Origin: UBA1141 sp963665155
GTDB taxonomy: Bacteria; Chloroflexota; Dehalococcoidia; Lucifugimonadales; UBA3495
Length of the DNA stretch: 64,000 nucleotides
Assembly (NCBI GenBank): GCA_963665155.2
Contig: OY761986.2
Location: 1 to 64,000, forward strand
Direction of reading: 5' to 3'
This document shows positions 8,880 to 20,162 of this stretch, piece by piece. Made by a program: the position numbers and the translations under genes. The first letter of the stretch is position 1. Every line of letters begins with the position of its first letter. The notes under the pieces are model-generated. The model saw nothing but the letters and a program-made list of their open reading frames with translations. It did no database searches and had not been told where the DNA came from.

Positions 8880-10298
8880 ATGGCTGATCAAGATATTGCT
8901 CTTATGGCCCACCTGATGCGCCGCGCCGGTTTCGGGGCAAGCCGTGACGACTTGGAAGCTTATGTAGCCAAGGGCTATGACGCGACGGTGGAAGAGCTAC
9001 TCAATCCGGAGACACAGCCCGGTGTTGAAGAAGACCTGATGCTCAGATATAACCAAAGTTTTCGTGAGTCTAACCAAGCCAGGGACCAGCAGTGGATCTA
9101 CCGGATGATCAATGACCCCCGTCAGCTCCAGGAGAAGATATCCCTCTTCTGGCACACTATCCTCTGTGCCGGCAACACCAAGATAGATAGCGGCTATGAG
9201 ATGCACAGAATGATCAATATGTTCCGGGAGAAGGGCAGGGGCAGCTTCCGAGACTTGCTCATCGAGCTCTCCCGTACCCCAGGCATGGTCTACTACCTGG
9301 ACAACTCAGAAAGCCATAAGACCGCAGTCAACGAGAACTACGGGCGGGAGCTCTTGGAGTTATTCTCACTGGGCGTTGGCATGGACGAGCAGTTCAACTA
9401 TAGTGAGGATGACGTCAAAGTCTGCGCCCTGGCTTTCACCGGCTGGAACATCGCCCCGGCCTACCCGCCATTCCCCTACGGCCGCAGCCAGTGGCAGTTC
9501 CGCTTCGACCCGGCCGACCACGACGATAGCGTGAAGACCTTCCTGGGCGAGACTGGCCGCTGGAACGGTGATGACATCATCGACATCATCTGCAAGCAGC
9601 CCGCCGCCGCCCGATTCATCGCGCGGCACATGTACGATTTCTTCGTCGCTGACGACGTGCCGGTCCCCTCGTGGCGCCAGACTCCGCCGCGAGACCCGGA
9701 AGCCATTAAACTGCTGGAGCAGGCTTACTTCGACTCCGACTACAATATCAAGGCCATGCTGCGGGCCTTGTTCACCTCAGACTACTTCAAGTCGGAAGAG
9801 GTCCGCTTCGCCAAGGTCAAGAACCCGGCGGAAATGGTGGCCGGCACCTTGCGCTTGGTAGGCGATCACCGGGAACACAAGATAGGTCTCTGGGAGCTAG
9901 CCCAGGAGTCCACGTATATGGGCATGAACCTGATGGACCCGCCCACGGTGGAAGGCTGGCATACCGGTCACGAGTGGATTGACAGCGGCACCCTGGTGGA
10001 GCGCATTAACTTCGCTTCCGAGTACCTGGGCCAGACTGACCTTCCCGGTGTACAGTCCCTGGTCAATCACCTCATGGCCCTGGGCGAGACCCTCTCCCCC
10101 GCGCAGTTCGTTGAGGCGAGTATCGACCTGGTGGGCACGCTGAACCTCACCGAACCTACCCGGCAGGAGTTGGTCGCCCACGCCCAGAAAGGTGGTGATG
10201 TGAGCAACGGCACCGAGGCAGATCGGGCCGAGTTCACCCGCCGCGCGGGTGAGATGTTCCAGATGATCGCCTCGACCGCAGAGTTCCAGTTCGGCTAA
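8880..10298 (+). CDS. DUF1800 family protein
   Basis: 472 residues from the ATG at 8880, behind TAAGGAGGAACAAAAA. DUF1800 signature features are present: HLMRRAGFGASRDDLEAYV at the N-terminus, LFWHTILCAG, ENYGRELLELFSLGV (~residue 165) and the late PPTVEGWHTGHEWI. There is no signal peptide, unlike many relatives. DUF1800 genes almost always precede a DUF1501 gene, as here (32 bases apart); biochemical function is unknown. Confidence 0.9.
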   Translation: MADQDIALMAHLMRRAGFGASRDDLEAYVAKGYDATVEELLNPETQPGVEEDLMLRYNQSFRESNQARDQQWIYRMINDPRQLQEKISLFWHTILCAGNTKIDSGYEMHRMINMFREKGRGSFRDLLIELSRTPGMVYYLDNSESHKTAVNENYGRELLELFSLGVGMDEQFNYSEDDVKVCALAFTGWNIAPAYPPFPYGRSQWQFRFDPADHDDSVKTFLGETGRWNGDDIIDIICKQPAAARFIARHMYDFFVADDVPVPSWRQTPPRDPEAIKLLEQAYFDSDYNIKAMLRALFTSDYFKSEEVRFAKVKNPAEMVAGTLRLVGDHREHKIGLWELAQESTYMGMNLMDPPTVEGWHTGHEWIDSGTLVERINFASEYLGQTDLPGVQSLVNHLMALGETLSPAQFVEASIDLVGTLNLTEPTRQELVAHAQKGGDVSNGTEADRAEFTRRAGEMFQMIASTAEFQFG

Positions 10299-10330
10299 AA
10301 TCGCGCAGAATTTTCTAGTGGAGGATTAGC

Positions 10331-11464
10331 ATGGTTTCTACGCAAAAAGATCCGGTCCTGGCGGTGCTGTCCTTATCGGGAGGTAATGACGGCATCCACA
10401 CGGTGATCCCTTACGCCAACCCGCTGTATCGGGACTTCCGACCTTTTCTAAGCGTCCCTGAAGACCAAGTTCTCAAGCTTAATGATGAAGTAGGACTGAA
10501 CCCCAGTATGGGTCCCTTGAAGAAATTCTGGGACGAGGGCAAGCTAGCCGTCTTCCTGGGCATCGGCTATCCCAACCCCAGCTACTCCCACTTCCGCTCT
10601 ATGGACATCTGGCACACCTGCGACCCGGACAAGGTGGCCACCGAGGGCTGGTTGGGTAAGGTTCTCGCGGACTTGGACCCCAACAGGGAAAACGTGCTGA
10701 CTGGCGTCAACTTCGGACGCGGCCTACCCCGGGCCCTGGCCAAAGAGGGTGTGCCCGTGGCTTCGGTGGGCGACTTGGAGACCTACGGTCTGCTGACCGG
10801 CATTCAGGGTGACGAGAGAAACAACGCCCTGGACGTCTTCGGCCGGATGTATGGCCCAGCCATCGGCAATGGCTACGCGATGGACTACATCCGCAGCACC
10901 GGCACCGACGCTCTAAAGGGGGCCGACATCCTGGCCACCGCGCCGCATATGTATACTTCCAACGTGGAATACTCCAGTACCGTGGTGGGCCAGTACATGA
11001 AGAACATCGCCCAGACCCATTTCGCCGACTTCGGCACCCGGGTGCTGTTCACCACCTCCCCGTACAACGGCTTCGACACCCACGCCGCTGAGGCCACGGC
11101 CCACGCCGCTCTGTGGAGCGACGTGTCCGATTCGGTGGAGAATTTCTTTGCCGACCTGCGAGACCACGGCAAGGCCGAGAACACGCTGCTGTTCCTGTTC
11201 TCCGAGTTCGGCCGTCGTATCATGGACAACGGCTCTGGCACCGACCATGGCGCAGCCAGCGTGGCATTCGCCGTTGGCGATAAGGTTAAAGGTGGCGTTT
11301 ACGGCGTTTACCCATCCATGGAGCGCAAGGACCATATTGAGGGCGGCAACCTGGCGCCCACCATGGACTTCCGGCAGGTCTACGCCACCATCGTGGAAGA
11401 CTGGTTCGGTCAGGATCCGGTCCCCGTGGTTGGCGGTAACTTCGAGAAAATCCCGTTCCTGTAG
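10331..11464 (+). CDS. DUF1501 family protein
   Basis: 377 residues, ATG behind AGTGGAGGATTAGC. Family hallmarks: LSGGNDGIHTVIPY near the N-terminus, FLGIGYPNPSYSHFRSMDIW, FDTHAAEATAHAALWSDVS, and FSEFGRRIMDNGSGTDHG near the C-terminus; the Asp/His/Asn pattern resembles alkaline phosphatase-like sulfatases. The Tat signal found in many DUF1501 proteins is missing, so a cytoplasmic site is likely. It is coupled with the DUF1800 gene in one operon. Function is unknown. Confidence 0.9.
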   Translation: MVSTQKDPVLAVLSLSGGNDGIHTVIPYANPLYRDFRPFLSVPEDQVLKLNDEVGLNPSMGPLKKFWDEGKLAVFLGIGYPNPSYSHFRSMDIWHTCDPDKVATEGWLGKVLADLDPNRENVLTGVNFGRGLPRALAKEGVPVASVGDLETYGLLTGIQGDERNNALDVFGRMYGPAIGNGYAMDYIRSTGTDALKGADILATAPHMYTSNVEYSSTVVGQYMKNIAQTHFADFGTRVLFTTSPYNGFDTHAAEATAHAALWSDVSDSVENFFADLRDHGKAENTLLFLFSEFGRRIMDNGSGTDHGAASVAFAVGDKVKGGVYGVYPSMERKDHIEGGNLAPTMDFRQVYATIVEDWFGQDPVPVVGGNFEKIPFL

Positions 11465-11622
11465 GCCAATCCAGCAAAGGCTAATAGGACACCCACTCTG
11501 TACGTTGGTGCGGTGGCATTGCCGCCTGCCCCTAGGTGATGGAAACCCATATGAGCCGCTCCGGTGACGCAAGGCGAACCTCGGAGTGGCCCGGCTAACC
11601 AAGTAATGACGAGGTAAGAACG

Positions 11623-12630
11623 ATGAGCACCCATTTCTTTGGGCTCACAGACTGGAATTTCCAGTATAGTCACTCCCTGGGCCGTAACGAGTTCGCCGGC
11701 ACAGGGTTCCGTAACGCGGTAGACCTGGCCTTGGGCACCAATGATGTAGTGTATGTGTTGAACCGGTCCCGCGAGGACCGGCCCGATGGCGTTCGCGTAT
11801 CGGTGGTCACGCTTGACGAGACCTACATTAGCGAATTCGGTGGCTACGGCGAGGGCGATGGCCAATTCATCTGGCCTACGGGCATCGCCCTGGATAGCGA
11901 GGGGAATGTCTATGTCGCTGACGAGTTGCTGAATCGGATTTCGATCTACACCAAGGATGGCGAGTTTGTCCGCAAATGGGGCACGGCCGGTTCTGGCAAC
12001 GGACAACTGGATAAGCCAGCGGGTTTGGCGATCAGTGAGGAAGGCACCCTGTACCTCACCGACAGCCGGAACCACCGGGTTCAGAGTTTCACCCTGGATG
12101 GAAAGTACCTCGGCACGTTCGGCTCCTTCGGCAGCGAGCCGGGCCAGTTGAACATGCCCTGGGGTATCACCCTGGATAAGGATGGACTTGTGTACGTGGC
12201 CGACTGGCGCAATGACCGGATCCAGGTATTCACCCCCAGCGGCCAATGGCAGGCCAGCTTCGGGTCGTCGGGAACGGGGATTGGCGAGTTCAACCGCCCC
12301 AACAGTGTAGCGGTGGATAAGGACGGCCTCATCTATGTGCTTGATTGGCTGAATGACCGCGTCCAGGTACTGAATCGGGACGGCCGGTTCATCACCGTCC
12401 TCTACGGGGAGCACCAGCTATCCCAGTGGGGCAAAGACAAACTGCTGTCCAACCCGGACATGATCCAGCAGCGTGCCCTAGCCTATAGCTGGGACGAAGG
12501 CGCTTTCGAGAAACGACTCTCCGCCCCCTGCGCGGTGAAGGTAGACGATCGAAACCGCATCGCCGTACTCGAGAATACCGCCGGGCGAATTCAGATTTAC
12601 CAGAAGACCGATACACCGGTGCTGGTCTAG
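11623..12630 (+). CDS. NHL-repeat beta-propeller protein
   Basis: 335 residues behind GAGGTAAGAACG. At least five NHL-type blades repeat the pattern 'GxGxGQF..P.GIALD..GNVYVADxxNxRI.IY': e.g. WPTGIALDSEGNVYVAD, KPAGLAISEEGTLYLTD, MPWGITLDKDGLVYVAD, RPNSVAVDKDGLIYVLD. No signal peptide is seen. It probably folds as a six-bladed propeller used for binding or as a lyase scaffold. It follows the DUF1800/DUF1501 pair on the same strand, 158 bases downstream, and precedes a terminator. Confidence 0.88.
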   Translation: MSTHFFGLTDWNFQYSHSLGRNEFAGTGFRNAVDLALGTNDVVYVLNRSREDRPDGVRVSVVTLDETYISEFGGYGEGDGQFIWPTGIALDSEGNVYVADELLNRISIYTKDGEFVRKWGTAGSGNGQLDKPAGLAISEEGTLYLTDSRNHRVQSFTLDGKYLGTFGSFGSEPGQLNMPWGITLDKDGLVYVADWRNDRIQVFTPSGQWQASFGSSGTGIGEFNRPNSVAVDKDGLIYVLDWLNDRVQVLNRDGRFITVLYGEHQLSQWGKDKLLSNPDMIQQRALAYSWDEGAFEKRLSAPCAVKVDDRNRIAVLENTAGRIQIYQKTDTPVLV

Positions 12631-12697
12631 GTTCGCAACAGCCGGAGCCCAAGGCCAGCCAACATTCAATCTAGATCATCCTGAGGGGATGGAGCAG

Positions 12698-12733
12698 AAG
12701 GGGTAGCCTAATCCGGGAAAGGCTACCCCTTTT
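12698..12733 (+). terminator. Rho-independent terminator after the NHL gene
   Basis: An 11-bp perfect stem (AAGGGGTAGCC / GGCTACCCCTT) with a 12-base loop is followed by a short T run. It ends the rightward cluster that begins at 5328. Confidence 0.85.
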
Positions 12734-13049
12734 GGAATTGGCGATAGAGGATTCTTGGCTGCACTCGCCAGCCGGCTCATCCCCAGGGCAAACGGCTAGA
12801 TATCACCCATTTATTGGGTGTTGGCAATGGTCGAGACGGGGGGAACAACTTTTCTCCCGTCGCTGCATCTTCTACCGTAGTGGCACTAACTGGACAGTTT
12901 TTCGCCGCCTCCAGAATCTCACCCGCCCTGGACCGCACCATTCTTGCATAGTATTAGCTGTATCCCGTCATTTGAAGCGCGGCAACGGTTTGCTCAATAA
13001 AGAGAGCCCTGTGTAAATTAACTGCACAAGGTAAGAAATCAGTAGTTTT
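12734..13049. other. Intergenic region without recognised content
   Basis: No gene, RNA or repeat was recognised between the terminator and the minus-strand SGNH pseudogene. Confidence 0.4.
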
Positions 13050-13674
13050 TCAGGAAGTCTTGGCTATTCGCTGCAGCAATTTGTGTTCCTCATCAATCCG
13101 ATTGCCGAAATTAGTTTCGAACGTCGTAGGATCGCCGTTAAAAAGAGTACGGTAGAAAGTGTACGCTGCTAGGTATGTCCCGGCGACAGTTGGATGACTG
13201 CCATCTTCAGCGTGTAACACCGGTTCGTCGTGTTTGGCGAGCAGATTCTGCCAAGCAGTACCCACTGGGACGACCATCGCCCCAAGCTCCATTCCGATTT
13301 TGTTGTAACCGTCGGTCAGTAATTTCTGATTCTCCGGTTCCTTTTTTCGTGCCCAGGTCATGTACAATTTTCGCGCCGCTTTCCTTCATGGCGGGCACGA
13401 ATTCGCGGACATTCTCATGGAATCGATTGGCGTTCTTGACTGGCAGGGTGCTCTGCTCCTGGAACACGACGTAGTCCCATTTCCCGCTGGTGATCGTATT
13501 AGCGGCACCGCCATTCCAATGACGACGCAAAGATGCTCCACCCGCCGAGATGACCTTGTATTCGATAATGATGCCCTTGCCTGCTTTAGCGATCACGCTC
13601 AGCAAACCAGGTAAGTCATTCTTCGTTGTGAAACTATTACCGATGAAGAGCATTCGGACTGTTTTTCCTGCCAT
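13050..13674 (-). pseudogene. SGNH/GDSL-type hydrolase, frameshifted
   Basis: The start ATG at 13674 follows GAGGTGAAGTTC. The first frame (MAGKTVRMLFIGNSFT ... AMKESGAKIV) carries the catalytic Ser block GNS. Near 13365 the frame changes and the second frame continues (YMTWARKKEPENQKLL ... DGSHPTVAGTYLAAYTF) with the Asp-x-x-His catalytic pair. The joined product of about 207 residues would be a complete SGNH esterase. A single indel in the A-rich segment explains the break; it may be a real mutation or a sequencing error. Confidence 0.75.
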
Positions 13675-13967
13675 GAACTTCACCTCAGACTAGTGTGTGC
13701 GATTGTCCAGAAGGACTCTATTGTGCGCCCGAACTCTAATAATCAAACGTGGCGGTCAGGCTTGGAGACCCTGGAGAGGTTTGACCCGCGCCTGAAGGGA
13801 TTCTCCAGATGGTGTAGGCTCCCTCAAAGCGCCCAGGTTAGAAACGGGCTGGATGTTTTGCACGCCGCCAAGGCTGCCGAATCGGATGCTAAGGGCGTTC
13901 AGACTGAGGATCCAGGCGGCAGGCCTCGCATGAATCCGAGAAGATACAACAAAGGAACCGACACAAG

Positions 13968-14903
13968 ATGGCTGAATCGCTAGTCACGTTCGAAAGAAAA
14001 CCAAAGGCACGGTACTTGCTGGCCGGATGACGACGACAGTGGTCTAACGGCGGCCGAATCTCCAGCGGACTCCCAAGATACCTGATAGAGAGACTTGGGG
14101 CCGAAAAGATCGGAGAAATGGACCGGACTGTCTCGGATCTCTGCTATCCCTTCCAAGTGGCCGGGACCCATGACACCTACCGGCCCAAAACCTCTTATTC
14201 AGAGGGATTGCCAGCAGGTCCATTGCAACGTGAGAATGCCTTCTACGACGCTGGGAACGGGTTGATCATCTTTCTGGGTGAAGAACCCTGGCTCCAGATA
14301 GAGCTGTATGGCGAAGCCTTCTTTCAGGGCGTCAAGGACCTAGGAATCAGCCAGACAGTGGCAGCTGAGGGTGTTAACGGGTCCGCGCCGCCAGATCTGG
14401 AACGCCGGATCAACTGCGTGTACAGCAAGGTGGAGATGAAGGAGACCCTTGAACGGTACGGCGTAATGTTCTCCAGTTACGGTAGCGACGGAGGTAGAGG
14501 CCCAACCATAGGCATGGCCTTAGTGACCCTGGCCCACTATCAATATCCGGATGTCGAGATGTTCCGGCTCGGCGCGATGGTTCCTCTGTACCCGTTTACG
14601 ACTAGTGGGAAAGAGCAGGTGGGTATCGACATCGATCATCAGTCATATTACGACATCATGGGCCGTGTCCGGTCCATGTTTAAATTAGACTTGGACCTCA
14701 GTGAACTTCGCAGCATGGGCGAGTCTGAATCCGGCCAGTTGGAGGAAAGACTGAAGGAGATAGGCGAAGCCAACGCCGAAGCGAACCAACTGATCGACAG
14801 GATCCGTGAGGACTACGTTTACACTCCTTTTGTTGAACCTGTTGATCTGGATCCGGCCTTGGATGATGCTCTAAATGACATCTTGAGAGGCTTCGATAGC
14901 TAA
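13968..14903 (+). pseudogene. PAC2-family protein with an in-frame TGA at codon 21
   Basis: The full-length frame begins at ATG 13968 (MAESLVTFERKPKARYLLAG), meets TGA at 14028-14030, and continues in the same frame (RRQWSNGGRISSGLPRYL ...) to 14903. The family normally has Trp here (LAGWxxW), so this is a TGG to TGA change. The remaining 290 residues look intact (PFQVAGTHDTYRP, FSSYGSDGGRGPTIGMAL). The PAC2 domain is shared with archaeal/eukaryotic proteasome assembly chaperones; in bacteria the role is unclear. An internal ATG at 14118 could give a shortened 261-residue protein. No ribosome site is obvious at either start. Confidence 0.75.
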
Positions 14904-15188
14904 CTGCCGTCTCGGGGAGCCGAAAGACTGCACCGAAATGGGAGTCCTGAACCGGCTGCCTGATTCAGTGTAAAATGCGGGATCACCGAAAGGACCTGGT
15001 TATTGCCACCGCCTCTAACCTTTGAGAGGCAGGGAATTATTGGAACTTAGTTGGAACCAAATGATCCTGTTGTTTGACACCAAGCAAACTTATGATGATC
15101 AACGTGGACTCAGCGCTCATGCGCTAAACGAAGATCAATCAGATCTCAGCAGTACCTAGGATACCCATAATCTATAGTTACGGGAGAA

Positions 15189-18050
15189 ATGAACCCCGAG
15201 ATCACCCAAACGCTCGAGTCATTACAGGCGTTTAGGGTTGACCTCTCATTCCTGACTGAATATCAGGTTCTAGAGCAGCTCGTAAACCCAATGTTTAACG
15301 ACTTGGGGTGGAGAAGCAGTGAGGATTTGGAAACTCTCGAAGACATTGGATTGTCATGCCTTTGGTGAGCAATTCACATCCTCTAATGATGTTGAAACCG
15401 CTAACGCTTGAATCGCCGGTGATGCCGCGTGACAGATTATCAAAGCTACTTGGATATGCCTATAACCGGAACGCAGATTGGACTGTTGTCACCAACTTCG
15501 ACCACATCAGTGTTTATCAAACTCGCTGGCTCAATGCGCACACGATGGCAATTCCATCCCTAGACTTGACCAAAGATTTGTATTTGACGCAACCGGACCG
15601 GTTGTCTGTGCTATCACCTGAGTCCGTTGCGACCGGCCACCTGTCCAGAATTCTCGGTGCGAAAGACCGAGAAACCTTATTGCCTGTACACGAGTTGCTG
15701 TTCCGGCACTTTCAACGTTGGCGCCAAGCACTTTTGACGTATGGTGGGGAACGTCCGGTGCCAGATATCACCGCCCTAGACCAGGAAATTCAACGATTTT
15801 TCAACCAACTTATATTACTCCGATGCCTGAAGACACAGGGCGATTAGGCTCATTGACTCTCCGGGGCGTGTACCAGACGTGGGCGAGCGCCCCGCCTCGC
15901 TCGGAGTTAAAAAGTGGGATCCATAGTTTGGTACTTGCGTTAGGTCATCGGACAAACTCGGAATTATTCAGTTGGCCCGAAATGTTGGATACCGTTCTTG
16001 ATGATCAACTCCTACAAGGAATAATAGAAGGACTATACCGCGTTGAGCTGACTGTTTCCGTCGACTTCGGATTGATTAAGGCCGATATTCTTGGAGGTAT
16101 GTATGAGCATTTTCTCTCGTCCGTAGCCAGAGAGTCGACGGGTGAAGACCGTCTAAAATCGGCGCGCTCCCCCCGCTTAATCCCAGAGCCTCCAATTACG
16201 GTAGCGGATGTCCGAAAGGAAAGGGGAATATATTTCACGCCTCCCAGCTTAGCGGAATACATCACCTCAGTCGCATTTGATGCATGGTACGGTGGAGATG
16301 GTGCTCGATCCAAACGGATTCCAAAGGTATTAGACTTTGCATGTGGTTCGGGAACATTCCTTGTCGAGTCATGACCAAAATGAAGAATGAGAGTCGTCAA
16401 TCTGAAGAGGAACGGGCCCGGGCAGCAGTTTCAAGGCTATTTGGTGTTGACGTATCCAGAATCGCCGCCGATGACGCGATTGCGAATCTACTTCACGCAT
16501 CTATGTTGCCATTGGATGATGTAGGACTGCTTGAGCAGAATATTCGTGTTGGGAATTCCCTCATATCCAATGAAGAGGTTATGCGAGGTAATTTCGGCGA
16601 GTTGAACGATTCAAAGCCCGCAATCCCCTGGAACGAACTTGGACTCGACCCGGACGACGATGGCAAATTTGATATTATCCTCGCCAACCCACCTTTCAAA
16701 CCAACCGAGCAAGTGCAACATGGTCCTGAGAGGGAGTATTACGAGAGCCAATATTCCGTAGCGCGAGGTCGATGGGATCAATCATTTCTATTTCTCGAGC
16801 TCGCATTGAAGCTCATTAAAGAAGATGGAGTCATTGGACTCGTCATGCCCGCTAGCGTTCTAAAGTCCGAAGCAGGAAGAACAGTACGTCGATTAATTGA
16901 AGACCGAGATGCCTTGTTTCAGGTCGTGGATTTCACCGACAAACTTGTATTCTCAGGTGTATCTACTCACACGGCCTTGGTTTTTCTAAAGCCTAATTGG
17001 CGTGGGAGCGTGAAACATACTGAAATTCGGGAACTTCTTGAGAGCGAGACGGGACGTGGCTGGTTTTTTAACCACCTTCTAAATGGACACGAGCTATCTG
17101 AGTTGCCAGTCTCGATATCGGAGGCAGGCAAACCTCAATCGCTTGGCGCGCCTTGGGTATTTGCCAGTGCGAGAGAGCTTGAACTGAAGCAGAGGATAGA
17201 ACTGAAGGGCACTACATATTCCACAGAATTCACTGTGGATCAGGGCGTTAAGACAGGTCTGAACGAGGCGTTTATTGTGGAGGAGGTTGCCCGGGAAAGC
17301 TCGGGCTACGTCGCTGTAAATACTCCGTTTGGAATCCGAACAATCGAAAGCACCTACCTGCGCACCGCTGTCCTTGGTGAAGATATCTCCAGGTATTCGT
17401 TGTCTCCGGGAACAAGGCGTCTAATTTATCCCTATCAAGCCGACGGGTCGGTGGTTCCGGAAGATGTTTTGGAAGAGGAATCCCATAATCTTTGGCTCTA
17501 TTTGAATGAATGGAAAACTCAGCTGTCTAATAGACGTTCGTTAAAACGAGTATCTGGCCCTTGGTACTCTTTTATTTGGCCCCGAGGCTCGTGGCTCAAT
17601 CAACCCAAGATTCTGGGTCCTGATTATGCACAGCAAAGTTCATTTGCTTTTGATTCCACCGGGGAGATAGTCCCTGTGGGCGGAAATGCACTGGTAGCAG
17701 CTGGCATGGATTTCAGGATTGTTCTTGCTATTCTGAACAGGTCACTGATGAATTGGCACATAACGAAGTCTAGCGTCCGCAAACGTGGTGCCTATTTTGC
17801 TTTCTACGGGCGTTTTATCGAGAATTTACCACTAGTCAACGTGTCGATGCTGCCCGACTCTTCCACGCTGGAGAATTTGATAGTTAATCGTGTTGATCAA
17901 ATTCTTGAACTTCATGTTCAACTCAATAAAGAAGGCGTTGAAGGATTATTGAGTTCTCAACTTGCATCAGCTGTTGCGGGCGTAAACCGTGAAATAGATG
18001 AGCTCGTCCTTCAACTCTACGAAACATATGAATTCACAGACGTGATTTAG
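15189..18050 (+). pseudogene. Type IIG (Eco57I-like) restriction-modification enzyme, three frameshifts
   Basis: The gene begins near ATG 15189 (preceded by ACGGGAGAA) and is split into four successive frames, with changes near 15350, 15840 and 16370. Methyltransferase motif I (VLDFACGSGTFL, ~16330) and motif IV (ILANPPF, ~16680) show an N6-adenine methyltransferase. The upstream part (~15190-16150) has the helical/nuclease-type N-terminal region, and the downstream part (to 18050) has a TaqI-like target recognition domain (PWYSFIWPRGSWLNQPKILGP). The segments keep the normal order without large gaps, so point indels inactivated it. It is more AT-rich than its neighbours, which fits acquired DNA. 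Confidence 0.78.
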
Positions 18051-18142
18051 GGGCAGTGATGCCACCTGTTGCCCCTCCAAGAATCGGAAGCTAAGCTGGT
18101 TGCTCGGCGACTCGATAAACTTCATGCATTGTTGAGCAAACT

Positions 18143-20126
18143 TGATTCCCTCGCAAAAAGGCCTGTTTGAGATGAACCCTGGCGTGCGAAGGGGCCTGGA
18201 AGGGAGGAGGCCACGGGATGCCGGCTGCTGGCCTCACCGCACCATCTGCCGCGCTCAGGACAAGCGTGATCCCGTTGCGCTACCCCTTCCGTGGCTCAGG
18301 GCACCCGGTGGAAGCTGTGGAGCGGCGCCCTCATGCGGCCGTGACCGCAGGTACCGTCCCGACCGCCCGCTGAGCCGTGTTCTCCATCTCCACCAGGCGT
18401 GCATGGACCATCCGCTTGAAGTTGCACGCCAACGCCTTCAGGTAGACGGCAAGCCGCACCCGACGGCCCCCTCGCACCCGCAAGCGCCCAAGCCCGTGGG
18501 CGCGCTTCAGCTCGGAGTTCGTTCCCTCGATCCCGGCCCTTATGGCATACCGCTTGCGCCACTCCTCGGTGGCCTCGGCCCTCCGGCGCCGCTCGATGTT
18601 CACCTTCACCAGGTCCGCCTTGAGGACGTAGGCCCCCGCACGCCGGTCCAGCTTCACTGGGCAACGGGACCGCAAGGGGCAGGGCTCGCATGTTGTCCTG
18701 GCAAAGTGGACCTCTACCCGCTCCGGCGCATCCTCCAACTCGTGCTCCTCGATGGACGGGTGGCCGGCGGGGCACACCGTGGCCTGCTCCCCTGTGACGT
18801 CGATCTGAAAGTCCGCGGCGGTGAGCGGCGGTGGTCCGTCACCCTCTCCTTCGTGCGAGTTCCCCGGCGCCGACCCCGCCACCGGGCTCACCAGTTCCGT
18901 TCCCCGGCGCGAGGCTTCGAAGGCATTGCGGCCCGACCCCTACGCCGTGTCGGCGAAGAGCTCGTCCGGTCGGACCTTCCGCTCCGCGAGCCCGTCAACG
19001 ACCGGCACGCTCACGTCGGTGTCGCTCCCACTCGAGGGGGTCACCTCCACGTGGGTGATGAGCTGGGTGGCGTTCTCCTCGTGGCAGGTCTCCGCCACCT
19101 GCACCTCGTACCCCTTCCCCTTGTGGCCGCTGTAGGTCACATCCGGGTCGTGGGGCGATTGCAGCGAGTCGGCGGACACCTGCTTCGGGTCCTTCAAGGC
19201 CACGGGCACCTTGCATTCCCCAGCATCGTCGTCATCGTCCCTGGGGCGCCCGTCCCGGTGTTTGCCCACATGGCACTGCTCCCGCAGCAGCCGCTCCAGC
19301 AGCCGGTACTCCTCCAGCTGGGCAGCAGTCGTGCCATGGAACCGGTCCACCAGCCGGTAGAGGTCCCGGGCACAGACCGAAAGGCGTCGCCGACCCTCCC
19401 CCGTGCGGGCGTCCTCGTAGTGGGTCGCCTCGTCTTCTTCCTTCAAATAGCGCCCTAGGAGGCCCTCCGGAACCCCAGGGCGAAGCTCTGGGTGCTCCCA
19501 GCGCAAGGCCCGCAGGAACAACCGCATCGTCTCACAGAACAGGCCCAGCCGGGTGAGTGTGGCGATGTTGCTCATGATGTGGGTGGAGTCCAGGCGTTGC
19601 TTTCCGGTGCGTATGCCCAGCGCCTGGATGATCCGGTCCGTGGTCTCCTGGAAAGCCAGCCGGCCACCGTCGTGCTGCATCAGGCGAACTCGGAAGTTGT
19701 GGAGGGTCTTCTGGGGCAGGTGGGTCTCCTCGATGTCCAGCCGCAGGGCGTGGTGCCAGAGCAGGTTGAACTCTAGTTGTTCCAGAGCTTCATCGTCGGT
19801 GAGGTTGAACATCTCTTTGAGGAGGTGGACCCCGAGGACGGTCTGCACCGCCCGGTTGGGACGGCCGTTGTCCACGCAGTACATGGGAGCAAAGCGCTCC
19901 TCGTCAATCAGGGGGAGCGCCTCGTTTCGGAAAACCTCGGCCCAACTTCTCTCCAGACGCTTAGCCTTCTTCGGCGTCACCAGGAACTGGGACTGCCAGA
20001 GGCTCTCTTGCGGGTCTCGTATTCGGAACATCCTCCCCTCCCTCGGCCAGGCGCTGCCCCAACGCCCTTTCCCCACATTATCCTCCCATTGCCCCCGGAG
20101 GACGAGGGGTTTTTACGAGGGAATCA
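18143..20126 (-). mobile_element. IS1182-like element B, copy 2 (complete length, transposase interrupted)
   Basis: The element is 1984 bp with ends TGATTCCCTCG(C)AAAAA on the left and the matching inverted sequence (TTTTTACGAGGGAATCA) on the right. It is flanked by a 4-bp direct repeat AACT (18139-18142 and 20127-20130). The right two-thirds is nearly identical to the remnant at 3049-3720. It is inserted between the type IIG gene remnant and the amidase. Confidence 0.88.
18331..20031 (-). pseudogene. IS element B transposase with an in-frame TAG
   Basis: The gene starts at MFRIRDPQESLW (20031) and runs about 363 residues to a TAG at 18940-18942, then stays open in the same frame to 18331. 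The stop falls in LFADTA(*)GSG, where the family has Tyr, so one base change (TAC/TAT to TAG) inactivated it. Catalytic Asp (RLDSTHIM), second Asp (LFADTA) and Glu (GIEGTNSELKR) are otherwise present, as is the CEPCPLRSRC Cys cluster. Without readthrough this copy cannot move by itself. Confidence 0.85.
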
Positions 20127-20162
20127 AACTTGGGTGGGAACTGCAGAGAATTGTGCGATTCC

